Assembly (NCBI GenBank): GCA_026398815.1
Contig: JAPLSA010000031.1
Span: 124,001-188,000 of the forward strand
Direction of reading: 5' to 3'
DNA length: 64,000 nucleotides
From: Gammaproteobacteria bacterium
GTDB lineage: Bacteria; Pseudomonadota; Gammaproteobacteria; Nevskiales; Nevskiaceae
A program made the position numbers and the translations under genes. This document shows, one piece after another, positions 1 to 7,471 of the stretch. The notes below the pieces were generated by a model, which saw only the letters and a list, made by a program, of their open reading frames with translations, was not told the DNA's origin and ran no database searches. Within the stretch, counting starts at the first letter, position 1, and the number at the start of each line of letters is the position of its first letter.

Positions 1-1331
1 GCCGCCAGCGACACCCGGACCGCCGCCGACTGCAGCAGGTCGCGCGCCACTTCCAGATTCGGCGCGTGATCATCGACCGCCAGCACCGACAGCCCGGCCA
101 GGTTCGTGGCATCGGCGGCGCCCGGCGCGATCGGCAGCGTCGCATCGTCGAAGGCTGCGAACGTCGCCGAGAACCGGAAGACGCTGCCGACGCCGGGACG
201 GCTGTCGACCGCCATGCTGCCGCCCATCATCTCGACCAGCCGCTTGCAGATCGACAGGCCGAGTCCGGTGCCGCCAAAGCGTCGCGTGGTGGAGGAATCC
301 GCTTGGCTGAACGGCGAGAACAGCTTGTCGATCTGTTCGGGCGCGATGCCGATGCCGCTGTCGCGGACTTCGAAGCGCAGACGGCAGCCGCCGTTCGCGG
401 TCGCATCAAGGTCCAGCCCGATCCTGATCGCCACCTGTCCGGATTCGGTGAACTTCACCGCGTTGCCGCCGAGGTTCATCAGCACCTGACCCAGGCGCAG
501 GCTGTCGCCGACCAGTGCCTTCGGCACGTCGGCGTCCACGGCGATGCTGAAGCCCAGCCCCTTTTCCTGCGCGCGCAGGCCGATCACGCTCTCCAGGTTG
601 TCCAGCAGCTGGCCGAGCAGGAACGGCGCGTGATCGAGCTCGAGCTTGCCGGCTTCGACCTTCGACAGGTCGAGCACGTCGTTGATGATGTCCAGCAGGG
701 ACCGGGCAGCGGTTTCGATCTTGGCGAAGTAATCGCGCTGCCGCGCCAGCTCGGTGCTGCGCTGGCCCAGATAGGCGAAGCTCAGCACCGCGTTCATCGG
801 CGTGCGGATTTCATGGCTGATATTGGCCAGGAACTCGCTCTTGGCACGGCTCGCCGCTTCCGCATCTTCCTTGGCCTGCGCGAGCTGCCTTTGCAGTTCG
901 AGCGGCCCGCTGATGTCCTGCAGGCAGGTGATGGTGACCATGGCGCCACCGGCTTCCAGATGCTTGCGGGTGAAGTCGCGCATCGAACGCACCCGGCCGT
1001 CGCGATGCACCAGCCGGTAGTTGAGCGAGACATCGCCGACGGCGCCGGACAGGATCGACTGCATCACCATCGGCAGATCCTCCGGCAGGATCAGTCCGAC
1101 CATCACGCCCGGGTCCTCGATGCAGGCTTCAGGCTCCACGCCGCAGAGTTCCCGGATGCCGTCGCTGACATAGGTGAAATGCAGGCGGCCATCGGTTTCC
1201 AGCCGCATCTCCATCACCACCCCTGACATGCGATTGGTGACATCGCGCAGCCGTTGCGCCTCGGCCCGCGCGGCATCGCGCTCGGCTTCGAGCTCTTTCA
1301 GCAGCGCGATATCGGGATGGTCGTTGGCCAT
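1..1331 (-). CDS. Hybrid sensor histidine kinase (C-terminal part beyond window)
   Basis: Read from ATG at 1331 on the minus strand; it stays open to the window edge, so the C-terminus is missing. A short coiled-coil start is followed by a PAS domain (about residues 20-125), a HisKA dimerisation domain with the H-box ISHEIRTPMN (phospho-acceptor His about residue 173), and a HATPase domain with N box (GGNAVKFTESG), G1 (DSGIGI) and G2 (GGTGLGLSI). Just before the edge a receiver domain begins (LAVDDHAPN, the acidic pair of REC), which makes it a hybrid kinase. No transmembrane segment is seen, so it is probably cytosolic. The signal is unknown and no partner regulator lies in the window. Confidence 0.9.
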   Translation of the reverse strand, partial: MANDHPDIALLKELEAERDAARAEAQRLRDVTNRMSGVVMEMRLETDGRLHFTYVSDGIRELCGVEPEACIEDPGVMVGLILPEDLPMVMQSILSGAVGDVSLNYRLVHRDGRVRSMRDFTRKHLEAGGAMVTITCLQDISGPLELQRQLAQAKEDAEAASRAKSEFLANISHEIRTPMNAVLSFAYLGQRSTELARQRDYFAKIETAARSLLDIINDVLDLSKVEAGKLELDHAPFLLGQLLDNLESVIGLRAQEKGLGFSIAVDADVPKALVGDSLRLGQVLMNLGGNAVKFTESGQVAIRIGLDLDATANGGCRLRFEVRDSGIGIAPEQIDKLFSPFSQADSSTTRRFGGTGLGLSICKRLVEMMGGSMAVDSRPGVGSVFRFSATFAAFDDATLPIAPGAADATNLAGLSVLAVDDHAPNLEVARDLLQSAAVRVSLA

Positions 1332-1381
1332 GGTCGATCCTCGTTCAGTGCAGACGGCTCAATCAAGAAGCCGGGTGGTGT

Positions 1382-1570
1382 CTCAGTTTGAAAAATTCGA
1401 ATCAAAAAGCCCGGAGCACAAAGGCACGAAGGTGAAAAGCAAGGACACAAAGAATGCTTTTCTTCGTGTCCTTGCGGTGGCTGTCCTTTGTGCCTTTGTG
1501 CCCCGGAGCTTTTGATGGTTGCTCGGGACATGGGGCAAGACTGGCTGAGCGTTCAGAATTTCAAACTGAG
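1382..1570. repeat. MITE-like nested palindromic element, 189 bp
   Basis: The stretch 1332-1653 has no gene. It holds an element bounded by perfect 12-bp terminal inverted repeats, CTCAGTTTGAAA at 1382-1393 and its complement at 1559-1570. Inside are two further nested inverted repeats: a pair of about 22 nt around GGAGCACAAAGGCAC (1404-1427 with 1491-1514) and an inner pair GCAAGGACAC (1439-1454 with 1458-1475). The whole could fold into one long imperfect hairpin. It is richer in A and T than its surroundings and has no transposase. Short ORFs inside it are artefacts of the palindrome. Whether it is present in many copies cannot be seen here. Confidence 0.75.
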
Positions 1571-1653
1571 GCACTTCCAGAAGCCGGATCGGGCAGCAGC
1601 CGGCCCGATCCAGCCTGAAGCGACGACTCCCGGCGAATGACCGGACGGTGTTC

Positions 1654-3324
1654 CTACACGCCGGTCTGCACGCGGGTGCTTTCCACTTCGCGGTTGTTGG
1701 TCGTGTTGTCGTCGAGCTGGTTGGCGGTCACGCTCGCATCGTTCTGCAGGGTGATGCCATTGCTGTTCGGCGTCGTCAGGCGCACCTCCAGCGGACTGGC
1801 CGCCGTCCCGGCACGCAGCACTTCGGTGTAGCGGCAGACCACCTTGCCGGTCGGCAGGGTGCAGGCCCAGTTCAGTCCCGATGCGCTGACGTTGGTCACG
1901 CCGGCCGGCAGGATGTCCTCCACCGTGACGCCGGTGGCCGCAGCCAGTCCGGCATCGATGGCGGCTATGCCGGTCAGGGCTTCCGGTGCGTCGAAGTTGC
2001 TGACGTTGATGGTGTAGGTCAGCGCGCCAGCCGCGGGTGCCGGGTCCCTGGAGTCGGACTGGACCAGGCTCAGATTGATCGGCTGCGTGGCCTGATAGCG
2101 CTGGGCGAGGATGTCGTAGCTGGAATTCAGGTTGGTCAGGCCATGCCAGGCCACCACGAAGTCGCCGTCGGCATCCATCCCGATCGCCGGCCGCCGGTCG
2201 GCCTGTGCATTGCCGTTGCCGACATTGATCTCGGGCCCCACCAGCCCGCCATTGAGGTTGAAGCGCTGCGCGCTGATGCCGGTGTTGCTGCTGCCGGTAG
2301 CGCGGGTCCAGCTGACCACGAAGGCACCGCTCAGATCCATGCTGATGGCGCTGCCGGTCTGGTCGCCGGCCTGCAGGCCGCTGACATTGAACTGCGGCCC
2401 GGCCAGGGCGCCGGCAGCGGTCACGCCCCGGGCCACGATGTCGTAACCCGAAGTGCTGCCGGCCGGCGCTTCCCAGGCCACCACGAAGGCGCCGTTGCGA
2501 TCGACCGCGACCGCGGGCCGCCGCGAAGGCTTGCCGCTCTGTCCAGGTCCGCCGATGTAGACGGGCGTGCCGCGCAGCGAGCCGTCGCTGTTGAAACGCT
2601 GCGCCAGGATGCTGCTGCCGAGATAGCTGTCCCAGGCGACGACGAACTCGCCGCGCGGGTTGGTCGCCACCGACGGATGCTCCTGCCGAAACTGCGCCGC
2701 GTCGCTCAGGATCCGGCGCGTGCCGGAACGGCTGCCATCGGCGTTGAAGCGCTGCGACTGGATGGTGATGCCGCTGGTCTTCTCGGCCTGCCAGGCGATC
2801 AGGAAACGGCCCTGGGCGTCGATGGCCACCGACGGCGCGCGGTTGTAGGCTGGCTCGAAATCGACCCCGATGACGCTGCCGATCAAGGCACCGCTGGCGC
2901 TGACTCTCTGGGCCCGGATTGCCGTGCCGACCGTGGCCCCGTCATACGGCTGCACCCAGCTCACCACGAAGTCGCCGTTGGCACTGATGGCGACGGCGGG
3001 CGTGGCCTTGTCGGCGAAGGAGTAGCTGCCTTCGTAGAGCTTGATCGGCGCGCGGCCCAGCGCTTCGCCGTTGGCGTTGTAGCGGCGCGCCATGACCGAG
3101 TAGTAGCTGGTGCCGGCGCCGGTCTGCGACTGCCAGACCGCAACGAAGTTGCCGTCCGGACCGGTGGCGATGACCGGATCGATCTGCGCATAGGCTTCGG
3201 CGTCGTTGATCGCGATGGTCGCGCCGACCGGGCCAGGCGCGGCGGCATGGCTGACGCCCGATGGCAGCAGGACGGCAGCGGCGAACGAGGCGAGGATCGT
3301 GTGGCGAAGGTTCGAGCGGTTCAT
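1654..3324 (-). CDS. Exported seven-repeat propeller-like protein with DUF11-type C-terminus
   Basis: 556 residues. A signal peptide (residues 1-27, ending near SHAAA) shows export. From about residue 50 to 390 there are seven copies of a motif of the form P-x-V-A-x-D-x-x-G-x-F-V-V-A-W, spaced about 53 residues apart (for example PAVAVDRNGAFVVAW, PSVATNPRGEFVVAW). This regular spacing suggests a seven-bladed beta-propeller (inference). The last 150 residues look like a DUF11/conserved-repeat domain (TYTINVSNF, TGVTVEDILPAGVT). No anchor or sorting signal is visible at the C-terminus. Cell-surface or adhesion-type roles are common for such repeats, but the function here is unknown. Confidence 0.8.
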   Translation of the reverse strand: MNRSNLRHTILASFAAAVLLPSGVSHAAAPGPVGATIAINDAEAYAQIDPVIATGPDGNFVAVWQSQTGAGTSYYSVMARRYNANGEALGRAPIKLYEGSYSFADKATPAVAISANGDFVVSWVQPYDGATVGTAIRAQRVSASGALIGSVIGVDFEPAYNRAPSVAIDAQGRFLIAWQAEKTSGITIQSQRFNADGSRSGTRRILSDAAQFRQEHPSVATNPRGEFVVAWDSYLGSSILAQRFNSDGSLRGTPVYIGGPGQSGKPSRRPAVAVDRNGAFVVAWEAPAGSTSGYDIVARGVTAAGALAGPQFNVSGLQAGDQTGSAISMDLSGAFVVSWTRATGSSNTGISAQRFNLNGGLVGPEINVGNGNAQADRRPAIGMDADGDFVVAWHGLTNLNSSYDILAQRYQATQPINLSLVQSDSRDPAPAAGALTYTINVSNFDAPEALTGIAAIDAGLAAATGVTVEDILPAGVTNVSASGLNWACTLPTGKVVCRYTEVLRAGTAASPLEVRLTTPNSNGITLQNDASVTANQLDDNTTNNREVESTRVQTGV

Positions 3325-3469
3325 CGGAAATCTCCAGTGGGAAAGTGGTTCGCGTTTCGGCTGCTGCCGATGACGAACACTGTGCCGACCCGCCTGCTGG
3401 ACATCTCCGCCGTTTGCAAACTTGATTCACACCGTTTTCAAACCATCCTCAGCGCCCGCCGCACCTCGT

Positions 3470-4093
3470 TCAGGGCTCCAGCCGCTGCAGTTGCCAGCCG
3501 CTGTCGATCTGACGGTAGACCAGCCGATCGTGGCTGCGATTGTCGCGGCCCTGCCAGAATTCGATGACCTCCGGCCGGAGCCGGTAGCCGCCCCACTGGC
3601 TCGGATCGAACGGCACCGGCTCGGTCGCATAGCGGGCCAGGTTGTCGGCCAGTCGGGCATCGAGTTCGGCGCGGCTGGCGATCACCTGACTCTGCCGCGA
3701 CGTGATCGCGCCGACCTGCGAGCCCTGCGGCCGGCTGCGGAAATAGGCTTCCGACTCGGCCGCCGTCAGCTTCTCCACGGCGCCCTCGATGCGCACGCTG
3801 CGCTCCAGCCGATCCCACCAGAACGTTGCCGCCGCATACGGATGGGCGGCCAGCGCCTGCGCTTTCCGCGACTGGTAGTTGGTGTAGAACGCGAAGCCGT
3901 CGGCATCCAGGCCTTTCAGCAGCACCACGCGGGCCGATGGCCGGCCGTCGGCATCGACGGTGGCCAGGGTCATCGCGATCGGTTCGATCATGCCGATGTT
4001 GACCGCATCGTCCAGCCAGCGGCGGAACTGGATGATCGGATCCTGAGCGACATCGGCTTCGAGCAGCGGCGGGTTGCTCGTGTATTGCGGCAT
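3470..4093 (-). CDS. pdxH: Pyridoxamine 5'-phosphate oxidase
   Basis: 207 residues, close to the usual family length. It oxidises pyridoxamine or pyridoxine 5'-phosphate to pyridoxal 5'-phosphate with FMN, in the cytosol. Family signatures are present: RVVLLKGLDADGFAFYTNY (FMN and substrate binding), SRPQGSQVGA, and the C-terminal FWQGRDNRSHDR followed by a terminal RLEP. The gene is divergent from the reductase at 4144; the 50-bp gap holds an inverted repeat. Confidence 0.96.
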   Translation of the reverse strand: MPQYTSNPPLLEADVAQDPIIQFRRWLDDAVNIGMIEPIAMTLATVDADGRPSARVVLLKGLDADGFAFYTNYQSRKAQALAAHPYAAATFWWDRLERSVRIEGAVEKLTAAESEAYFRSRPQGSQVGAITSRQSQVIASRAELDARLADNLARYATEPVPFDPSQWGGYRLRPEVIEFWQGRDNRSHDRLVYRQIDSGWQLQRLEP

Positions 4094-4103
4094 GGGCGCA
4101 TGG

Positions 4104-4133
4104 GGCAGAATAAGGACTGACTTTCATTCTGCC
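4104..4133. promoter_or_regulatory. Inverted repeat between divergent pdxH and YhdH-family gene
   Basis: Perfect 8-bp arms, GGCAGAAT and ATTCTGCC, with a 14-nt spacer (22-bp centre-to-centre, about two helical turns). It fills most of the 50-bp divergent intergenic region, so it is placed where an operator for either gene would be. No matching regulator is identified. Confidence 0.4.
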
Positions 4134-4143
4134 GGAATCCCCG

Positions 4144-5160
4144 ATGCCCACTTCCGTACCTGCAACCTTCAAGGCGCTGCGCATCCATCAGATCGACAAG
4201 AAGACCGAAGCGCGCATCGAAGCGATCACGCTGTCGGATCTGACGGCGGGCGAGGTGGTGATCCGGGTCGTCTATTCGTCGATCAACTACAAGGACGCGC
4301 TGGCCGTCACCGGCAAGGGCAAGATCATGCGCGGCTACCCGAAGGTGGCCGGCATCGACCTGTCAGGCATCGTCGTGTCCAGCGACGTGCCCGACTACAA
4401 GCCGGGCAACCGCGTGCTGGTCACCGGCTGCAATGTCGGCGAGCAGTTCGACGGCGGCTTCGCCGAATACGCGCGGGTGCCGGCCGATGCCGTGGTGCCG
4501 CTGCCGCCGGGCCTGTCGCTGCTGGAAGCGATGGCGCTCGGCACCGCCGGCTACACCGCAGCGCTGGCGCTGCGCCGGATGCTGGAAAACCACCAGACGC
4601 CGGACCTCGGCCCGATCGCCGTCACCGGCCCGACCGGCGGCGTCGGCTCCATCGCCATCAGCCTGTTCAAGCGCGCCGGCTTCCAGGTCGCGGCGATCAC
4701 CGGCAAGCCGGGTGCCGAAGCCTATCTGCGCGAACTCGGCGCCGACGAGATCGTCGACCGCAACACGCTGGACCTCGGCTCCAAGCCGCTGGAAGCCGCC
4801 CGCTGGGGCGGCGCGGTCGACAACCTCGGCGGCGACACGCTGGCCTACCTGGCCCGGACCGTGAAGCCCTGGGGCTCGATCGGCGCGATCGGCCTGGCCC
4901 AGTCGCCGCTGCTGTCGACCACGGTGATCCCGTTCATCCTGCGCGGCGTCAGCCTGCTCGGCATCTGGTCGGTCGAAGGGCCGCGCAGCTGGCGGCTGGC
5001 GATCTGGGACCGGCTGGCCGGCGACTGGAAGCCGCGCGGCCTGACCACGCTGATCGCGCCGAAGGTGATTCCGCTCGATCAGGTGCCGGAAGTCGCCGAG
5101 CAGCTGGTGGCCGGCAAGGCGCAGGGCCGCACCGTCGTCCAGCTGTCCGACGAAGGCTGA
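4144..5160 (+). CDS. YhdH/AcuI-family NADPH-dependent acryloyl-CoA reductase-like oxidoreductase
   Basis: 338 residues, medium-chain dehydrogenase/reductase of the YhdH family. An N-terminal GroES-like domain contains SINYKDALAVTGKGKI, typical of YhdH/AcuI, and there is no structural zinc Cys cluster. The Rossmann part carries TGPTGGVGSIAISLFK (nucleotide-binding glycines). Members reduce acryloyl-CoA or quinone-like enones with NADPH, detoxifying reactive acyl-CoA in propionate or DMSP breakdown; the true substrate here is not shown. It starts 50 bp from pdxH and is followed 15 bp later by the CDF transporter. Confidence 0.85.
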   Translation: MPTSVPATFKALRIHQIDKKTEARIEAITLSDLTAGEVVIRVVYSSINYKDALAVTGKGKIMRGYPKVAGIDLSGIVVSSDVPDYKPGNRVLVTGCNVGEQFDGGFAEYARVPADAVVPLPPGLSLLEAMALGTAGYTAALALRRMLENHQTPDLGPIAVTGPTGGVGSIAISLFKRAGFQVAAITGKPGAEAYLRELGADEIVDRNTLDLGSKPLEAARWGGAVDNLGGDTLAYLARTVKPWGSIGAIGLAQSPLLSTTVIPFILRGVSLLGIWSVEGPRSWRLAIWDRLAGDWKPRGLTTLIAPKVIPLDQVPEVAEQLVAGKAQGRTVVQLSDEG

Positions 5161-5175
5161 AGCGCGCCGACCACG

Positions 5176-6201
5176 ATGGGCCAGCACCACGACCACGCAG
5201 GCCATGACCACGATCACCACCACGATCACGGCCATGGCCATTCCGCGCAGGCGCCGAAGTCGGGCAAGCACGACCACGGCCATGCCCACGGGCACAGCCA
5301 TGGTCACGGCCACCACCATCACGGCAGCAGCAATGAAACCCGGCTTGCTGTAGCGCTGGCGATCACCGCGACCTTCATGGTCGTCGAGCTGGTCGGCGGC
5401 TGGCTGTCCGGCTCGCTGGCGCTGCTCGCCGATGCCGTGCACATGCTGACCGACGCCGCCTCGCTGGCCCTGGCGCTGGTCGCGCTGCGGGTGGCCCGGC
5501 GGCCGGCCAGCACGCTGTTCTCCTACGGACAGGCGCGCTACGAAGTGCTGGCGGCCTTCGTCAACGGGCTGGCGCTGCTGCTGCTGAGCGCCTGGATCGT
5601 CGTCGAATCGATCCAGCGGCTGCTGGCGCCGGCGCCGGTGATCGGTACCACGATGCTGGTGATCGCCGTGCTCGGCTTCTTCGCCAACCTCGCGGCGTTC
5701 TTCGTGCTGCGCGATGGCGAGGACACGCTGAACATGCGTGGCGCGCTGCTGCACGTGCTCGGCGACCTGCTCGGCTCGGCGGCGGCGATCGCGGCGGCGC
5801 TGGTGATCCTGGGCACCGGCTGGACGCCGATCGACCCGATCCTGTCGGCCTTCGTCGCACTGCTGATCCTGAAGGGCGGCTGGCGGGTGACGCGGGAATC
5901 GGCGCACATCCTGCTCGAAGGCGCGCCGCGCGATCTCGATACCGGCGCGCTGGCCGATGACCTGGCCGCCAGCGTGCCGGGCGTGACCGGCATCCACCAC
6001 CTGCACGCCTGGTCGCTGACCGACAAGCGCCCGGTGATGACCCTGCACGCGGTGCTCGACGAAGGCACCGATCGCGACGCCGCCCTCGGCGCGATCCAGC
6101 AGCGGCTCAAGGCCCAGTTCGGCGACGTGCACGCCACCGTGCAGATCGAGCAGGCGGCCTGCCCGGCCCACGGCTGCGGCCCGGCGGCGCTCGGCCACTG
6201 A
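5176..6201 (+). CDS. Cation diffusion facilitator (CDF) zinc/cobalt exporter, His-rich N-terminus
   Basis: 341 residues. The first 50 residues are a His/Asp/Gly-rich metal-binding tail (23 or so histidines), encoded by low-complexity DNA at 5185-5330. Six transmembrane helices follow. The metal site of the family is visible as two H-x-x-x-D motifs, HMLTD in TM2 and HVLGD in TM5, which favours Zn2+/Co2+ over Mn2+ (DxxxD) or Fe. The C-terminal cytosolic domain (from about 240) resembles the dimerising CzcD/ZitB domain. It exports divalent cations from the cytosol in exchange for protons. Confidence 0.93.
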   Translation: MGQHHDHAGHDHDHHHDHGHGHSAQAPKSGKHDHGHAHGHSHGHGHHHHGSSNETRLAVALAITATFMVVELVGGWLSGSLALLADAVHMLTDAASLALALVALRVARRPASTLFSYGQARYEVLAAFVNGLALLLLSAWIVVESIQRLLAPAPVIGTTMLVIAVLGFFANLAAFFVLRDGEDTLNMRGALLHVLGDLLGSAAAIAAALVILGTGWTPIDPILSAFVALLILKGGWRVTRESAHILLEGAPRDLDTGALADDLAASVPGVTGIHHLHAWSLTDKRPVMTLHAVLDEGTDRDAALGAIQQRLKAQFGDVHATVQIEQAACPAHGCGPAALGH

Positions 6202-6207
6202 GCCGGA

Positions 6208-6229
6208 CCGGCGCTGCTGTCAGCGCCGG
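6208..6229. terminator. Hairpin between convergent genes
   Basis: A 9-bp perfect stem CCGGCGCTG/CAGCGCCGG with a CTGT loop lies between the CDF gene and the convergent gene at 6220-6672, overlapping the stop codon of the latter. There is no U-tract, so it is only a possible bidirectional terminator. Confidence 0.45.
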
Positions 6230-6672
6230 CGGTTGCGCAACTCGTCGAGCAGCCGCTCGAGCGTCGATTTCAGCTGCGCCGCATGGCCGTCCTTGCCGGT
6301 CTCGCGGACGATCAGGCCCTCGACCTTGCGGATCAGGTCATCGACCGTGGCATCGCCGATGTCGACACCGCCGATGGTGCGGCTGCGCCGCACGGCATCC
6401 GGATCATCGGACGACCCGGTGGCGTGATAGCCGCCGATCGAGCCGTAGATGTTGATCCGCTCCTCGATCTCGCGACCGGCTTCCAGCGCCCGGTAGAAGG
6501 AATCGCCCCGCCGCCTGCCGGGCTTGCCGCTGACCAGGTCGTAGACCGCCGCAACGACGGTGACCGGCACCAGCACGAAGTTCAGGACATTGCCGAGCAC
6601 CAGCTTCAGCTGGAACACCAGCACGTCGCGAATGAAGGGCCAGCGGCTGTTGTCCGGGTTGGGGGTGTTCAT
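6220..6672 (-). CDS. Conserved hypothetical membrane-associated protein
   Basis: 150 residues. A hydrophobic stretch at residues 20-50 (LKLVLGNVLNFVLVPVTVVAAV) suggests one or two membrane passes near the N-terminus. The rest is a hydrophilic charged region ending in RNRRR, with a predicted helical C-terminal part. No enzyme motif is recognised. It lies 34 bp downstream of the gene at 6707-7417 on the same strand and may be cotranscribed. Confidence 0.65.
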   Translation of the reverse strand: MNTPNPDNSRWPFIRDVLVFQLKLVLGNVLNFVLVPVTVVAAVYDLVSGKPGRRRGDSFYRALEAGREIEERINIYGSIGGYHATGSSDDPDAVRRSRTIGGVDIGDATVDDLIRKVEGLIVRETGKDGHAAQLKSTLERLLDELRNRRR

Positions 6673-6706
6673 GTCAGCAGTCTAGTGCGGCGCGGCGGTG
6701 ATGCGG

Positions 6707-7417
6707 TCAGCGCTTGTCGAGGCACTGCTTCAAGGCATCGCGCGCCGCATGGCCGGAATGCCATTCGATGCTGCCGATCGCCTTGCCCTCGTGTTCCAGA
6801 TGGAAGTCGAGCTTGTCGTCCATGCCTTGCAGCGCGGCGTCGATGGTCGGTACTGCGAACGCCAGGATCGGCGTCTGCCACTGGCCGATGTTGAAGTTGA
6901 ACACCCGCACGGTCGCCGCCGGATCGCTTCCCTGCTTCAGGCTGACCGGGATGATCGTCGGCTGCGCCGACTTCGGGAACGCGCTGTCATCGAGCGCCGA
7001 AAAGATCATCAGCGCGCCGCGATAGTCGCCCCCAGGCCCGAGCACGGTGACGCTCATGCCCTGCCGGGCAAACATCGCCGCGCAGTACTCGCCGGGCTTG
7101 GCACCGGAGAACGCCTGGAAGTGCTGCCAGTAACCGTCCTCGTACTTCTTGCGGGCATCGCCGGACAGGAATTCCTGCTTGCTGGTCTCCACCGCCTGCT
7201 TGGCGTTGATCTCCTTTTTCGTCGTGTCCATGATGTTGCCGAGCACGTCGAAGGAGCCGGCGCCACTGCTTGCCGCCACCTGATCGGCGCTGCAGCCCTT
7301 GCCGTCACTGGCGACCGACATGCCTTTCGGGCACGCGGGAGCCGCCTGCGAGATGACGGGCAGCAAGGCCACCGCAGCCGTGAACGCCAGCGCGGTGCGG
7401 ATCGAATGATGGGTCAT
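6707..7417 (-). CDS. Exported protein of unknown function
   Basis: 236 residues with a clear signal peptide (residues 1-25, cleavage near SQAA). The mature protein has four cysteines (two near the N-terminus in ACPKG and GCSAD, one in EYCAA, one in KQCLD), consistent with disulfides in the periplasm. No known domain is recognised. It lies downstream of another exported protein (7472-8650), separated by a short tandem repeat, so the two may work together. Confidence 0.7.
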   Translation of the reverse strand: MTHHSIRTALAFTAAVALLPVISQAAPACPKGMSVASDGKGCSADQVAASSGAGSFDVLGNIMDTTKKEINAKQAVETSKQEFLSGDARKKYEDGYWQHFQAFSGAKPGEYCAAMFARQGMSVTVLGPGGDYRGALMIFSALDDSAFPKSAQPTIIPVSLKQGSDPAATVRVFNFNIGQWQTPILAFAVPTIDAALQGMDDKLDFHLEHEGKAIGSIEWHSGHAARDALKQCLDKR

Positions 7418-7435
7418 CGTGGTGAGCCTTCCATT

Positions 7436-7467
7436 GCTTGAACAGGTGCTTGAACAGGTGCTTGAAC
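7436..7467. repeat. 12-bp tandem repeat, 2.7 copies
   Basis: The unit GCTTGAACAGGT occurs at 7436-7447 and 7448-7459, with a partial third copy at 7460-7467. It lies in the 54-bp gap between two minus-strand exported-protein genes, just upstream of the ATG at 7417. It could be a slippage-prone spacer. Confidence 0.7.
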
Positions 7468-7471
7468 CGGG

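Noticed and set aside
1298-1574. Small ORFs of 60-110 codons in the palindromic element
   Set aside because: They arise on both strands from the inverted repeats and lack ribosome sites or protein-like composition.
5185-5330. Low-complexity CAC/GAC/GGC repeats, possible satellite or CRISPR-like array
   Set aside because: They simply encode the His-rich N-terminal tail of the CDF transporter; no regular repeat-spacer pattern.
4363-6198. 611-codon minus-strand open frame opposite the YhdH-family and CDF genes
   Set aside because: Covers two well-supported plus-strand genes; composition typical of antisense frames.
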